Shown: positions 15,828 to 25,155, counted from the first letter of the stretch. The stretch is 64,000 nt of DNA from UBA822 sp965249775 (GCA_965249775.1 OZ252253.1:3968001-4032000), one strand, 5' to 3'. Numbers and translations are program-made. Notes: generated by a model from the letters alone, not told the origin.

Positions 15828-17171
15828 TCACTCCGGAATCAGCACGACTTGTATGTCCATCACGTTGGTGCCCGTGGGACCCGTGACAATGAGGTCGTTC
15901 AGCGCTTCGAAGAAAGGGGTGGAGTCGTTGGCTGCCAGAGTGGCTGCGGCGTCCAGCCCCAGGGCCTCGGCGCGAGCGATCGTCGTCTGGTCGGCGAAAG
16001 CGCCGGCGGCGTGGCTCGCTCCATCGATACCGTCCGTCCCCATCGATGCCATCAACAGCGGTCCGTGACCGTGTAGCGCTGTTGCGCCGCCAAGTACGAG
16101 TTCCTGATTGCGCCCCCCTCTTCCCGCACCGCGCACGTCGACCGTCGTCTCGCCTGATGCTATGAGACACGCGGGTGGTGCGATCGAGCCCCGACCACCT
16201 TGGATCTCCAGAGCTTGGGCCGCGAGCGAGCGTCCAACCTCATTCGCTTCGCCGCTCAACGTGGTCGTGAGGAGTCGTGTCCGATATCCGCGACGCTCCG
16301 CCTCTTGAAGGGCAGCCTGAGCAGCCATCCGATTGTTTCCCACGATGCGGACCTCAACGTCGGCAAAGTATGGAGCATCGGGACCCGGTGTCTCTGGAAC
16401 CTCGCCCCGCGTCCCGGACTCCAGATATTCCAACACCGAGGTGGGAACGCGGTCTCGAACCTGGCGACGGTCCACGAGGGCCAGGGCATCGGAGAAAGTC
16501 GTCGGGTCGGGTGAGAGCGGCCCCGAAGCGATGACGTCCGGGCGGTCTCCCAACACGTCCGACAGGATCAACGCCACGACCTGGGCCGGCGCCGCGGTCT
16601 GGGCCATACGTCCACCTTTGAGCCCATCGAGATGCTTACGCACGCAGTTGAGCTCATCGATGGTGGCACCGGCTCGGAGCAGGATCTCGGTCGCGTCCCG
16701 AACATCAGACAGCGGGACACCGGAGGGCGGGAGGGTCATGAGCGCCGAGCCGCCACCCGAAATGAGGCAAAGCAACAAGTCATCCGCGCCGAGTGGGTCG
16801 ACGAGTTGGGCGACCGCGCGGGCACCACGCTCGCTATCCTCGGTGGGAACGGGGTGTCCACCACGAAAGGTGCGGAGGTTGCCCAGGTCGTGCATCTCCG
16901 TATCAGCCGGGGCGATGACTACTCCGCCCGTGACTCGTGGTCCGAGAATCTCGCACGCCGACCGCGCCATGGCCGCCGCGGCCTTGCCCACCGCGACGAG
17001 GTGAACGGGATGAGTGCCCGGGACGGTCTCGGGGTGTTGTTCGAACGTGTCCGTGACCAGACGGGTTGGATCCACCGCCGTGATCGCCGCGTCGAGACAG
17101 GCTCTTGCGTCCTCGCGAAGCCGACGGCCGCTAGTGTCGCCCGATCCTTCCAGTCCTCCGTTCTTCCCCAT
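15828..17171 (-). CDS. Glycerate 2-kinase (MOFRL/DUF4147 family)
   Basis: A protein of 447 residues, the normal size. It phosphorylates D-glycerate with ATP, feeding 2-phosphoglycerate into lower glycolysis. Motifs: HLVAVGKAAAAMARSA near 57, GGVVIAP, GGHPVPTEDSERGA, LLCLISGGGSALMTLP near 140, NCVRKHLDGLKGGRMAQ near 180, LSDVLGDRPDVIASGP, and in the C-terminal MOFRL domain SGETTVDVRGAGRGGRNQELVL, then MGTDGIDGASHAAGA. No pathway partner is adjacent. It is divergent from the cupin gene. Confidence 0.93.
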   Translation of the reverse strand: MGKNGGLEGSGDTSGRRLREDARACLDAAITAVDPTRLVTDTFEQHPETVPGTHPVHLVAVGKAAAAMARSACEILGPRVTGGVVIAPADTEMHDLGNLRTFRGGHPVPTEDSERGARAVAQLVDPLGADDLLLCLISGGGSALMTLPPSGVPLSDVRDATEILLRAGATIDELNCVRKHLDGLKGGRMAQTAAPAQVVALILSDVLGDRPDVIASGPLSPDPTTFSDALALVDRRQVRDRVPTSVLEYLESGTRGEVPETPGPDAPYFADVEVRIVGNNRMAAQAALQEAERRGYRTRLLTTTLSGEANEVGRSLAAQALEIQGGRGSIAPPACLIASGETTVDVRGAGRGGRNQELVLGGATALHGHGPLLMASMGTDGIDGASHAAGAFADQTTIARAEALGLDAAATLAANDSTPFFEALNDLIVTGPTGTNVMDIQVVLIPE

Positions 17172-17324
17172 GAGCTCGACCGTCCGAAGCTAGTCTTCCA
17201 ACCCGGGCCGGAAACGTAGCGAGTCTCGAAGCCCGCCGTTTGCGGTCCCTACCACCGAGCGGCATTTTCCTCGCTTCATGGGCGGGCTCACCTGAGCCGT
17301 CCCTCACGGTATCTGGAGGCAACA

Positions 17325-17894
17325 GTGCGAACTAGAATTCCTGCCGTCCTGACGATTATCTCCGCCTTAGTGGTGCCGGCACAGGGCCTGCAAGGCGCGC
17401 AGGACTCGGCCACGGACATCACGGCGGAAGAAATCCAAGCAGTGGCCGATGCCATTGGCAATCAAGTCGATCTCCAGATCAAGGTGGCTGCTATCAGTCA
17501 GGGCAACGTCGCTGTCGGAGTCCTCCATCGAGATCGAGTGGTAAACCAAGGCGGCCCTGTTGGTGGCCTCATCCATAGTGAAGTCAGCGAGGTGTACTAC
17601 ATACTGTCCGGCGGAGGGACTCTGGTGACGGGTGGAAATGTGTCTGCCGGTCCGGAGTTTCCGGCCGGCACGAACGTGGTCGACGTTTTGGTCGGCCCCA
17701 GCTTCAGGGGGACGGCTGAGGGGGGGCGGGTTCGTGAGATTACCGAAGGCGACATCGTAGTGATTCCTGCCGGTGTCTTTCATGCTTGGAGCGAGATCCC
17801 GGATCACGTCACGTACCTGAGCATTCGGCCTGATCCGCATGGAGCGTTGCCGGCGGGCTATGTGAATCCGGTGATTGAAGGCGGGAACCGGTGA
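17325..17894 (+). CDS. Exported cupin-domain protein
   Basis: 189 residues from GTG 17325, with a signal peptide ending near GLQGA (about 25). The cupin barrel is seen in HSEVSEVYYILSGGGTLVTGG (motif 1, with His and Glu as possible metal ligands) and GDIVVIPAGVFHAWSEIPDHVTYLSIRPDP (motif 2). An exported single-domain cupin could be a small dioxygenase, isomerase or binding protein. Its stop overlaps the GTG of the next gene (17891-17894), so the two are translationally coupled. Confidence 0.8.
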   Translation: MRTRIPAVLTIISALVVPAQGLQGAQDSATDITAEEIQAVADAIGNQVDLQIKVAAISQGNVAVGVLHRDRVVNQGGPVGGLIHSEVSEVYYILSGGGTLVTGGNVSAGPEFPAGTNVVDVLVGPSFRGTAEGGRVREITEGDIVVIPAGVFHAWSEIPDHVTYLSIRPDPHGALPAGYVNPVIEGGNR

Positions 17895-19939
17895 AGCTCC
17901 CGAGCGCCGCGTCGTTGCTGATCCCGGCGCTCATGTTCGCCGGCACCGTCGCCGGCCAGGCCGTTCCGCTCGACCTCAGCGAGGTCCGCCCGGGCCCTGT
18001 GACGGTGACCCAAGCCGAGGACTTCGTGGTTGTGGTCTGGCCCGATGAGACCGGCCGCGACTGGCAGGCGACGTTCTCCCTCAACCCTCGCGCCCCGCTC
18101 ATTCAGTCCATCGCGGTCGGCGAGGCAGTGGTGGTCTCAGACGCGCGTCCGTTCTACCAGGGCGAGACCGGCACCCGGCGCGGCGGCTGGAACGCATTCT
18201 TCGACTACCCACCGGCCCACCCCGACGGCACGCGGCGCGCCCAGGGGGCCTTCCGCCTCCGCTCGGCGACAGCGCGCACGATTGGAGAACGGGTGGAGCT
18301 GCAGTTCGACGGGCTGCAGATGGGGGTTTTCGATGGGGGTATCGCCTACACGTTCTACCCCGGCAGCCGTTTGATCCAGCAGGAAGCGGTCCTCACGACG
18401 GATGAGCCGGACGTGGCGTAGTACTACGACGCGGGCTGGGAGATGGCGGCCGCGGCCGACCTGACGCCCGGTCGCAACATGAGCACCGAGGTCAGCTACT
18501 ACGACACGGCGGGCGAGCTGCGCCAAAAGGTGGCGACCGGATTCGATCCGGAGCGGATCCCCGAAAAGGTGCGGTACCGCACGCTGGCTGTAGGGACCGC
18601 AGGCGGCAGCGTCGCGGTGTTCCCGGCCCCGCATCAGTACTTCTTCCCCCGAGACTTCACGTCAAACCTCGGCTACCTCTGGCATCGCGCCTGGCGTGGC
18701 CGTGTGTCACTCGGCACCAGGCAGATCCGCGACACCAATTGGCAGTTCTATCCCTGGATGAACGCGCCGCCCGGGCAGGCCCAACGGATGTCGGTGTTCT
18801 TTCTCGTGTCGGACGGTGCGTCGGAAGAGGCGCTGACCGATGTGCTGGCCTACACCAACAGCGACCGCTTCCGGCCGCTCGATGGGTACAAGACGCTCAG
18901 CTCTCACTGGCATCTGGCGTATACCACCCAGGCGCTCGAGCACGGCTTCGACTGGACACCACCGTTCAAGCCGGTCCTCAAGGCGATGGGGGTGGACGCG
19001 TCGATCATCATGGACTTCCATGGCGACCTCCATCCCCGGGATCTCACCGATCTGCGGTTGGAGGAGCTCGACGCTTACTTCGGCGCCCTCCGCGTGCAGT
19101 CGGAGTCCGACTTTCTGCTGATTCCGAGCGAGGAGGCGAACGTCCACTTCGGTGGTCACTGGACGGTCACCTTCCCGAAGCCGGTCTACTGGTTCATGAA
19201 CCGACCGCCTGGTGGGGCGTTCGAGACCACACACCCCAGGTACGGGACGGTGTACAGCGCGGCGAACGCCGACGAGCTGCTTGAGATCATCAGGCGCGAA
19301 GGTGGATCCATGATCCAGACGCATCCCCGGACCAAGGGATCGACCGGCTACCCCGACCGGATTCTCGAGACCGATCACTTTCGAGACCCCGCCTACCTCG
19401 GGGCCGGCTGGAAGGCGCTGCCGTCGGACATGTCCACGCCGCGGCTCGGCGATCGCGCCTTCGATCTCCTCGATGATCTCAGCAACCAGGGCTTCCGCAA
19501 GAAGCTCCTCGGCGAGGTCGACGTCTTCCAGTTCGACGAGACCCACGAGCTCTACGCCCACATGAACATCAACTACGTCCGCCTGGATCGTCTGCCCGCG
19601 TTCGATCAATGGAGTGAAGCCCTCGAGCCGTTGGATCGAGGCGAGTTCTTCACGACGACCGGCGAGGTCCTGCTGCCTGACGTGGATTGGTCGGCGTCTT
19701 CGGACGATCAGATCTCGGCCCGTGTGAGTGTCGATTGGACGCTCCCGCTCAGCTTTGCCGAGATCGTGTGGGGCGACGGCGCCGGGACCCACAGAGAGAT
19801 CATTCCGCTCACCGCGACCCGACAGTTCGGCACCGAGAGCTTCGAGTGGACTGTCGAAGCAGAAGGGTGGGCCTGGGCTCGGGTGGCCGTGTGGGACGTT
19901 GCTGCCAACGGGGCGTTCGTAAACCCGATTTGGCGGTAG
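17891..19939 (+). pseudogene. Exported PHP-like metal-dependent hydrolase, broken by in-frame TAG
   Basis: Codons 17891-18418 encode a signal peptide and beta-rich domain (176 residues); TAG follows at 18419-18421, and the same frame continues for 505 residues to 19939. No start or ribosome site is evident after the TAG, and the codons that follow (YYDAGWEM) fit a continuous protein, so this is one gene with a single nonsense codon. The C-terminal half shows DFHGDLHPRDLTDL, IPSEEANVHFGGHW, SMIQTHPRTKGS and DVFQFDETHELY, like PHP/CehA-type metallohydrolases. It is coupled to the cupin gene by a GTGA overlap. A sequencing error or readthrough is also possible. Confidence 0.7.
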
Positions 19940-19949
19940 GCCCCCATCT

Positions 19950-20011
19950 CCTAATCCTTTAGTTGACAGGGGCGCGCCCGGGCGCTATCTCCTAATTACT
20001 TAGTTATTAGG
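19950..20011 (+). promoter_or_regulatory. ExbD promoter flanked by two BlaI-type operators
   Basis: Site 1 is CCTAA-TCCT-TTAG at 19950-19962, directly abutting TTGACA (-35, 19963-19968). After 17 bp comes TATCTC (-10, 19986-19991). Site 2 is CCTAA-TTAC-TTAG at 19991-20003, and the larger CCTAAT/ATTAGG inverted repeat extends it to 20011. A repressor bound to both would clamp the promoter. The same layout recurs at 20456. Confidence 0.75.
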
Positions 20012-20026
20012 AGACCGGAACACTGG

Positions 20027-20446
20027 GTGATTCTTCGCAAGAAGTCCAAGATCAACGACAAGATTCCTTCCTCGTCGATGGCGGATATCGCCTTTCTGCT
20101 TCTGATCTTCTTCCTCGTGACGACGGATTTCCCCAAGAACAAGGGACTCCCCATCGTCCTTCCCGAGGAGGGGAGACAGCTGGAGGTCAATCCGACAAAC
20201 ATCCTTCACATCATCGTTCAGCCAAATGGGATCGTCGAGGTGAAGCGTGGTGAGAGCAACCAAGTGCAGCTGGTGTCCGCAAGTCAATTGGAAGGCATCT
20301 GGCGAGCGGAGATGGCTGAGAACCCGCTTCTAATCGCTGCCGTAAAGACGCATCCAGCGGCACCCTACAAGTTGATGATAGACGTCCTGGACGCGATTCA
20401 AACGGCGGGTGCCACGACTATTTCTCTGCAACTCTTCGAGGGCTAG
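20027..20446 (+). CDS. ExbD/TolR-family protein
   Basis: 139 residues from GTG 20027. It has the ExbD order: a short basic cytoplasmic N-terminus, one membrane helix (SMADIAFLLLIFFLVTT, about 17-33) with the proton-path Asp in MADIAF, and a periplasmic domain (about 59-139, ILHIIVQPNGIVEV to TISLQLFE). ExbD normally works with ExbB in a proton-driven motor serving TonB; no ExbB or TonB gene is near. The periplasmic domain is closely matched by one in the M56 protease two genes on (identical QPNGIVEV; similar THPxAPY). Expression is probably controlled by the BlaI-type repressor. Confidence 0.9.
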   Translation: MILRKKSKINDKIPSSSMADIAFLLLIFFLVTTDFPKNKGLPIVLPEEGRQLEVNPTNILHIIVQPNGIVEVKRGESNQVQLVSASQLEGIWRAEMAENPLLIAAVKTHPAAPYKLMIDVLDAIQTAGATTISLQLFEG

Positions 20447-20455
20447 GCCAGATAT

Positions 20456-20522
20456 CCTAATTCGTTAGTTGACAGCCTCGACCCGTGCCTGTATGCTGTC
20501 CACTAATTCCTAAGGTGTTAGG
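20456..20522 (+). promoter_or_regulatory. BlaI-type repressor promoter with two operators
   Basis: CCTAA-TTCG-TTAG at 20456-20468 abuts TTGACA (20469-20474); a 17-bp spacer leads to TATGCT (20492-20497). A further CCTAA-GGTG-TTAGG palindrome at 20509-20522 lies at the start of the transcript and overlaps the GGAG ribosome site. This predicts autorepression of the repressor-protease operon and joint control with the ExbD gene. Confidence 0.8.
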
Positions 20523-20530
20523 AGATTGGC

Positions 20531-20908
20531 ATGGAGATCCGCTTCACCAAGCGAGAGTTGGACATCATGGGTGCGCTCTGGGCACAAGGCCCCTCGACTG
20601 TCGGTGAGGTGAAGGAGGCACTGGAAGACGACCTAGCCCACAACACGGTTCTCACCATGCTCAAGGTCATGGAGGGCAAGGGGTACGTTTCCAGGAGCCT
20701 CGAGGGTCGGGCGCATCGGTACGCACCGGAAGTGGAGCGGGACGCGGCGGGTGAAAGCGCGCTTGGCCGCGTGACCGAGCGGCTGTTCGGGGGATCACCG
20801 GAGGAGCTCCTCCTGCGCCTCGTTGACTCTGGATTGGATCCTGATGAATTGCGCCGTATGAGGGATCTGTTGGACCGCCGGCTCCGGGAGATGGGAGGGG
20901 ACGAATGA
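20531..20908 (+). CDS. BlaI/MecI/CopY-type repressor
   Basis: A protein of 125 residues with GGAG 6 bases before ATG. The winged helix is clear: RFTKRELDIMGALWAQGPSTVGEVKEAL, then AHNTVLTMLKVMEGKGYVSRSLEGRAHRYAP; residues 80-125 form the dimerisation region that a BlaR1-type system inactivates by proteolysis. It overlaps the protease gene by four bases (20905-20908). The CCTAA-N4-TTAG palindromes around both local promoters are its likely sites. Confidence 0.93.
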   Translation: MEIRFTKRELDIMGALWAQGPSTVGEVKEALEDDLAHNTVLTMLKVMEGKGYVSRSLEGRAHRYAPEVERDAAGESALGRVTERLFGGSPEELLLRLVDSGLDPDELRRMRDLLDRRLREMGGDE

Positions 20909-22713
20909 TCGCTTACGGGATGCTCTACGCCGCGGCAGTCGGAGTGCCGATTCTCCTCGCCGCGATCGCTTGCTCGGCGGCGCTTCGCCGATACGGGCAG
21001 CCCGAACGGGGCGTGTGGCTCGTGGCCCTCGGTCTCGCTTTGACGCTACCGGTCGTCTTCTTGATCAGTCTTTCGGCCGGGGCTGCGTCGGAGGCGTCCG
21101 GGACCGTCGCCGAGACCGGCGTCCCGGCCGCGGCCGCGGCCTCCGCCGCACTACCCGAGACCGGCGTCCTGGGGTTGCCCGCCGTGGTTGTGGTCCCGGT
21201 CGAACAGCCGGGACTGGGTCTCGACGAAATCCTGGTGCTTGCCTGGCTCGTTGCCTCCGTGGTCCTGACGATCAGATGGATGGTTGCCGCTCGCCGACTG
21301 GCCAGGACAGGGGCGTCGTGGCCTGTCCGCATGCTCAACGGGGTCCGCGCCTGGCTGACGCCGGACCTCGGGCCGGCAGTCGCGGGGGTTTTCAGGACTC
21401 GTATCCTGGTGCCGTCCTGGTTGCTGTCACTGCCCGAAGAGCAGCGTTCGCTCGTCCTGCTCCACGAGGATGAGCACGTGCGTGCTAGGGACCCTCTCCT
21501 CATGGCCGCATCCCGCATCGCCCGGATCTTGGCCCCCTGGAACCCTGTGGTGTGGCTGCTGTCGGCGCGGCTGCTGCACGCCGTCGAGCTGGACTGCGAT
21601 CGCCGCGTGCTTCGTCGTCGTCCCGACATCGCGTCCTACGGTGATACGCTTCTCACGGTCTCCGCGCGGGAGTCGGCAGTGGATTCTCGTCCACTGGCGG
21701 GCGCGGCGGCGTTCGCTGAGGCCGAGATTCCCCTCCGAAAGCGCATTATTGCCATGACCACGCCCCCTCGTGCCGCTACCACTCTAGGCGTCCTGACCGT
21801 ACTGGCCCTCGGTGTCGTTCTCTTGGTCGGTTCGTGCGAGGTGCCTGTGCCGATAGCGATCGAGCCGGAAGAGCAGGAGGACGACAACGCCTTTTACCTG
21901 CGAAGGGACGAGCTCCTAAACGTATCGATCGAGCGGGACGGTTCGGTCTTTGTGAACGACGAGTCATATCCGATGGAGGACGTGTCGGAAATCGTTGCGA
22001 CGATGCAAGGGGAGTCCGAACGCCCCCTAGTCGCTTCGATCGTCGGAAACGGCGAAGTCCCGTACCAGTTCATGAATCAGCTCCAGGAGGAGCTCGTCGC
22101 CGCGGGCGTCATTCGAGTCGTGTTTGCCCAGCCGGACCCCTTAGCTCTCGGGTCGGACCAAGCGGACGGGCTAGGCCTCCTAGAGCGGAGCGTGGACCTG
22201 GTGCTTGTGGCGGCGCGTACGGCGTACGAGACCCTGGTGTCTCTGCTGACTAGATCGGGGGAGGACGAAGATGTGCCTGCCGTGATGGTCCGGGGATTGG
22301 CCATCGTACTGCCCGACGACAGCCCTGATGGGTCGGATAACCGCCCGCGCCCGGCAAGGCTCTCGAGCCTGAACGTCCGACCCCGAAACCTCCTGCACCT
22401 CACGGTGCAGCCCAACGGCATCGTGGAGGTGAGGCGGGGGGCAAGTACACGGGTGCACCTCCTGCAGCCGTCCGATATCGAGGGCCTCTGGCGTCAGGAC
22501 GTTGCGCTCAACCCCAACCTCATCGCCGACGTGAGGACCCACCCGAATGCGCCCTACAGGCATATGGTGGCGGTGCTAGAAGCGCTCCACGCTGCGGATG
22601 CCGAGCGTATCTCGCTCGAAGTGCTGGAACTCTTGGAGCCAGATCTCCTTCGAAGGCAGAACCAGGCGATATCGAGGGCAAGTCGCCCGGGAGGGTTGCG
22701 GAACGGCCGGTAG
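20905..22713 (+). CDS. M56 (BlaR1-like) membrane protease with ExbD-like sensor domains
   Basis: A protein of 602 residues. The N-terminal half is a BlaR1/M56 module: membrane helices near 1-22, 38-58 and 108-128, zinc motif HEDEH at 187-191 (LVLLHEDEHVRARDP), then AVELDCDRRVL with a further likely ligand, and a helix near 290-310 ending in LVGSC. BlaR1 has a penicillin-binding sensor at its C-terminus; here it is replaced by two ExbD-periplasmic-like domains, at about 336-405 (LLNVSIERDGSVFVND) and 496-575 (LLHLTVQPNGIVEVRRG). The second closely matches the ExbD encoded at 20027. It is coupled to the repressor gene, which it presumably inactivates on signal. Confidence 0.88.
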   Translation: MIAYGMLYAAAVGVPILLAAIACSAALRRYGQPERGVWLVALGLALTLPVVFLISLSAGAASEASGTVAETGVPAAAAASAALPETGVLGLPAVVVVPVEQPGLGLDEILVLAWLVASVVLTIRWMVAARRLARTGASWPVRMLNGVRAWLTPDLGPAVAGVFRTRILVPSWLLSLPEEQRSLVLLHEDEHVRARDPLLMAASRIARILAPWNPVVWLLSARLLHAVELDCDRRVLRRRPDIASYGDTLLTVSARESAVDSRPLAGAAAFAEAEIPLRKRIIAMTTPPRAATTLGVLTVLALGVVLLVGSCEVPVPIAIEPEEQEDDNAFYLRRDELLNVSIERDGSVFVNDESYPMEDVSEIVATMQGESERPLVASIVGNGEVPYQFMNQLQEELVAAGVIRVVFAQPDPLALGSDQADGLGLLERSVDLVLVAARTAYETLVSLLTRSGEDEDVPAVMVRGLAIVLPDDSPDGSDNRPRPARLSSLNVRPRNLLHLTVQPNGIVEVRRGASTRVHLLQPSDIEGLWRQDVALNPNLIADVRTHPNAPYRHMVAVLEALHAADAERISLEVLELLEPDLLRRQNQAISRASRPGGLRNGR

Positions 22714-22716
22714 CCC

Positions 22717-23592
22717 TTACTCCACCACCTCGACCCGCACGAACCCGTTCGTCCAGCAGCAGTGAAACTCGAATCCGTACGTGGGATTCCTGCTGGATTC
22801 CACATCGTTGATCGCCTGGACGCGCACGACGTAGCTGCCCGGCTGGCTGAAGCCGGCGGTCGTCATGGCCGCTCCTTCGGCGACATTCACCCGGATCTCG
22901 GGCTCCGCGAACGTGACTTCGCCCGGACCCTGATGCTTCGTCCATCCGAGCCAGGTCCCGGGTTCGGCGTGCTGAATCCACGCGCTGAGGAGGAGGGGCT
23001 CATTCACGCGCACGGTACGGGGACCCGCCCAGAGGCCTCTCCGTCCCTGAAGCTCCGGACCATCCTCTTCGAGCCTCAGGAAAGGCGCCGACGCGCTCCG
23101 GCCAAGCGAAGTCGGCTCATCCAGGATGTAGTCGGGGACGAGGGACCCTGTGGCCGCCAGCTCGGCGCCCTGGCTCGTCAGCGACCAGATGAGGTCTCCG
23201 CTACCAAAGTCGTCAGGCACGGTAACCGAGAAGACACACCAATGGTGCCGATACCTGGACGTGAGGGTCGGGGCCGGGACGGGGTCGAAGTGTGTGGGTT
23301 GCATACCGTCATACTGAGACGGTTCGATGCGATTCTCGGGACCGAGGGCAATGTCGAGCGACTGCTCGGTGTTCAGGTTGAAATACCCGAAACAGAGTGT
23401 GTAGCTACCCTCGGGGTTCTCCCACCAACCGTCGTAGACGGGGATCACGTTCTGGCCGCTGGGGCGCAGCGGATTCTCGTTAAGAGGATTCGCGATGCGG
23501 TTCTGTGCGAACAACGGAGAGGAGCCGCCCAGGCCGACGAGACATCCGACGAGCCAGACGGCTCCTGCGACCCGTAGATCTTTCACCTTCAT
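22717..23592 (-). CDS. Secreted hypothetical beta-rich protein
   Basis: A protein of 291 residues with a signal peptide ending near LFAQ (about 30). It has aromatic-rich beta sequence (PVYDGWWENPEGSYTLCFGYFNLNTEQ; SRYRHHWCVFSVTVP) and a C-terminal Ig/PKD-like region (FSQPGSYVVRVQAINDVE). No named family is recognised. It lies 6 bp downstream of the cytochrome/copper protein and is probably in its operon, which suggests a shared envelope function. Confidence 0.6.
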   Translation of the reverse strand: MKVKDLRVAGAVWLVGCLVGLGGSSPLFAQNRIANPLNENPLRPSGQNVIPVYDGWWENPEGSYTLCFGYFNLNTEQSLDIALGPENRIEPSQYDGMQPTHFDPVPAPTLTSRYRHHWCVFSVTVPDDFGSGDLIWSLTSQGAELAATGSLVPDYILDEPTSLGRSASAPFLRLEEDGPELQGRRGLWAGPRTVRVNEPLLLSAWIQHAEPGTWLGWTKHQGPGEVTFAEPEIRVNVAEGAAMTTAGFSQPGSYVVRVQAINDVESSRNPTYGFEFHCCWTNGFVRVEVVE

Positions 23593-23598
23593 CGACGA

Positions 23599-24930
23599 TC
23601 AGCGGTCCTGTTGTTCCGCCGCCAGCTGGTTCCGCTCAGCGGACAGCTTGTCGAACTGTTCGTCGGTGAGGTACGTCATCCCCATCCAGGTGTGTGACAT
23701 CTCGTCCACACCACGTTGTCCAAACACCACCCACTGACGTGGATCGGGGTTGATCGGGTTGTCCGCCGTGTTGTCCCAGAGGGTGGTAATGAGGAGAACG
23801 GTGCCCTTCGGCAGGAGCGGCGCCACATCGTCCTCGTACTGATAGGCGATCTGCCAGAAGTGGTTGTATTTGTCCACTCTCCCCAGCATCTCCCGTCGCC
23901 CGTCCGGATAGATCACTTCGACGGATTGCTCCCTTCCCCGCATGTGCATGTGAGGCCGGAAGCTCGTCACCAACGCAGGCCTCCGCAGGACGTGCGTTCC
24001 CTGTTGCACGCTGACCGAGTGCGGGGGAATGGCGATGTCGCCGGCCCAGGGCATACCACCCCCTGCGTCGGCAGTGAACCGCACCTCCCCGTTCGTCGTG
24101 TACTCCGGCTCGTAGCCTTCTGGGTAGAGCCATATCGCGGACACAGCACGCGCGTCCACTACGTCCTGCTTGATCGGGAAGTAGTGTAGGTTCCAGACCA
24201 GGTCGCCCGACGGCTGGATTTGCATCCCGGTGCCCTCTGGGAAGATATCGCCACCCTTCCCGACTCCCTGCCGCCCGAGCGGCCGCGAGCCGAGCGTCAC
24301 GTGTCCGTGATGTAGGACCTTGATCCCCAACGGATAGGAGCCCTTCAGCTCCGTCGCCTTGACGTATCTGGGTGCGTCGATGAGCCCCGCAAAGGGTGTG
24401 CGCTGAACCAGCCACTGGTCCTGACCGTTGGCCGCCACAGTAAGGGTCGGCGACTCGATCACGAAGTCCGGCGGGCCGAGCAGCTCTTCGAGTTGCCACA
24501 CGCTGCCGTCCGGGAGATCAGGAAGCATCGGAAGCTTCGCGGGATCGCCCTCGGGTGCCCCGGCGTCGACCCAGCTCGCGATCGCATGGATCTCGGAATC
24601 GGACAGAGAGATGTCGTTCTTGTATTCCTGAATCCCGATCGTCTTGTCCAGGTGCCACGGGGGCATCTCGCGTGCCACTACCTTCCGTTGGATCCGCGAC
24701 GCATAAGGCTGCACCTGGTCGTAGCTGAGCAGCGACATGGGCCCGATGCCATTCGGCTGATGACACCCAACGCAGTTCTCGTACAGGATTGGAGCGATGT
24801 CCTCAGAGAAGGTGAGGCTGGCGGACTGCTCCTGGGCAACGCCTGCAGTCGGAGTGCCGAGGAGGAGAACCAGGGCCGGCGCACATACGGCCGGGCTCAG
24901 CAACGACCAGAACTGGGGACGGCTCTTCAT
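23599..24930 (-). CDS. Cytochrome c domain fused to copper monooxygenase-like domain
   Basis: A protein of 443 residues with a signal peptide ending near GVAQEQ (about 33). Residues about 40-125 form a cytochrome c domain: heme motif CVGCH (NCVGCHQPNG) and later Met-containing VAREMPPWH. The rest resembles peptidylglycine/dopamine monooxygenase-type type-II copper domains: LHHGHVTLGSR, VWNLHYFP and SFRPHMHMRGREQSVEVIYPDG, with His and Met copper-ligand candidates. Periplasmic oxidation chemistry using the attached heme is inferred; the substrate is unknown. It is likely cotranscribed with the secreted protein downstream. Confidence 0.75.
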   Translation of the reverse strand: MKSRPQFWSLLSPAVCAPALVLLLGTPTAGVAQEQSASLTFSEDIAPILYENCVGCHQPNGIGPMSLLSYDQVQPYASRIQRKVVAREMPPWHLDKTIGIQEYKNDISLSDSEIHAIASWVDAGAPEGDPAKLPMLPDLPDGSVWQLEELLGPPDFVIESPTLTVAANGQDQWLVQRTPFAGLIDAPRYVKATELKGSYPLGIKVLHHGHVTLGSRPLGRQGVGKGGDIFPEGTGMQIQPSGDLVWNLHYFPIKQDVVDARAVSAIWLYPEGYEPEYTTNGEVRFTADAGGGMPWAGDIAIPPHSVSVQQGTHVLRRPALVTSFRPHMHMRGREQSVEVIYPDGRREMLGRVDKYNHFWQIAYQYEDDVAPLLPKGTVLLITTLWDNTADNPINPDPRQWVVFGQRGVDEMSHTWMGMTYLTDEQFDKLSAERNQLAAEQQDR

Positions 24931-25155
24931 CTTGACTCGCTCCTGACTTGGCGGCGTTCAGAATACCTCAACCTCAAACTGTCGGATGCGACGTCTCCGC
25001 GCAATGAAAGGGCGGGGGATCCCCGAGAATTGGGGCCGAGTGACCCCTCCGTTGGCCGGGTGAGATGACTTCGGAGCGTTGGACTATCACTTTCGAGGGG
25101 CGTATGGTACCGTCCCGGTTTGGGCTGCACATCGCGCTTTTTTAGGGGGTCGGTC

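Noticed and set aside
18419..18421. Pyrrolysine or programmed amber readthrough
   Set aside because: No pylTS genes or PYLIS-like context are seen; nonsense mutation or sequencing error is simpler.
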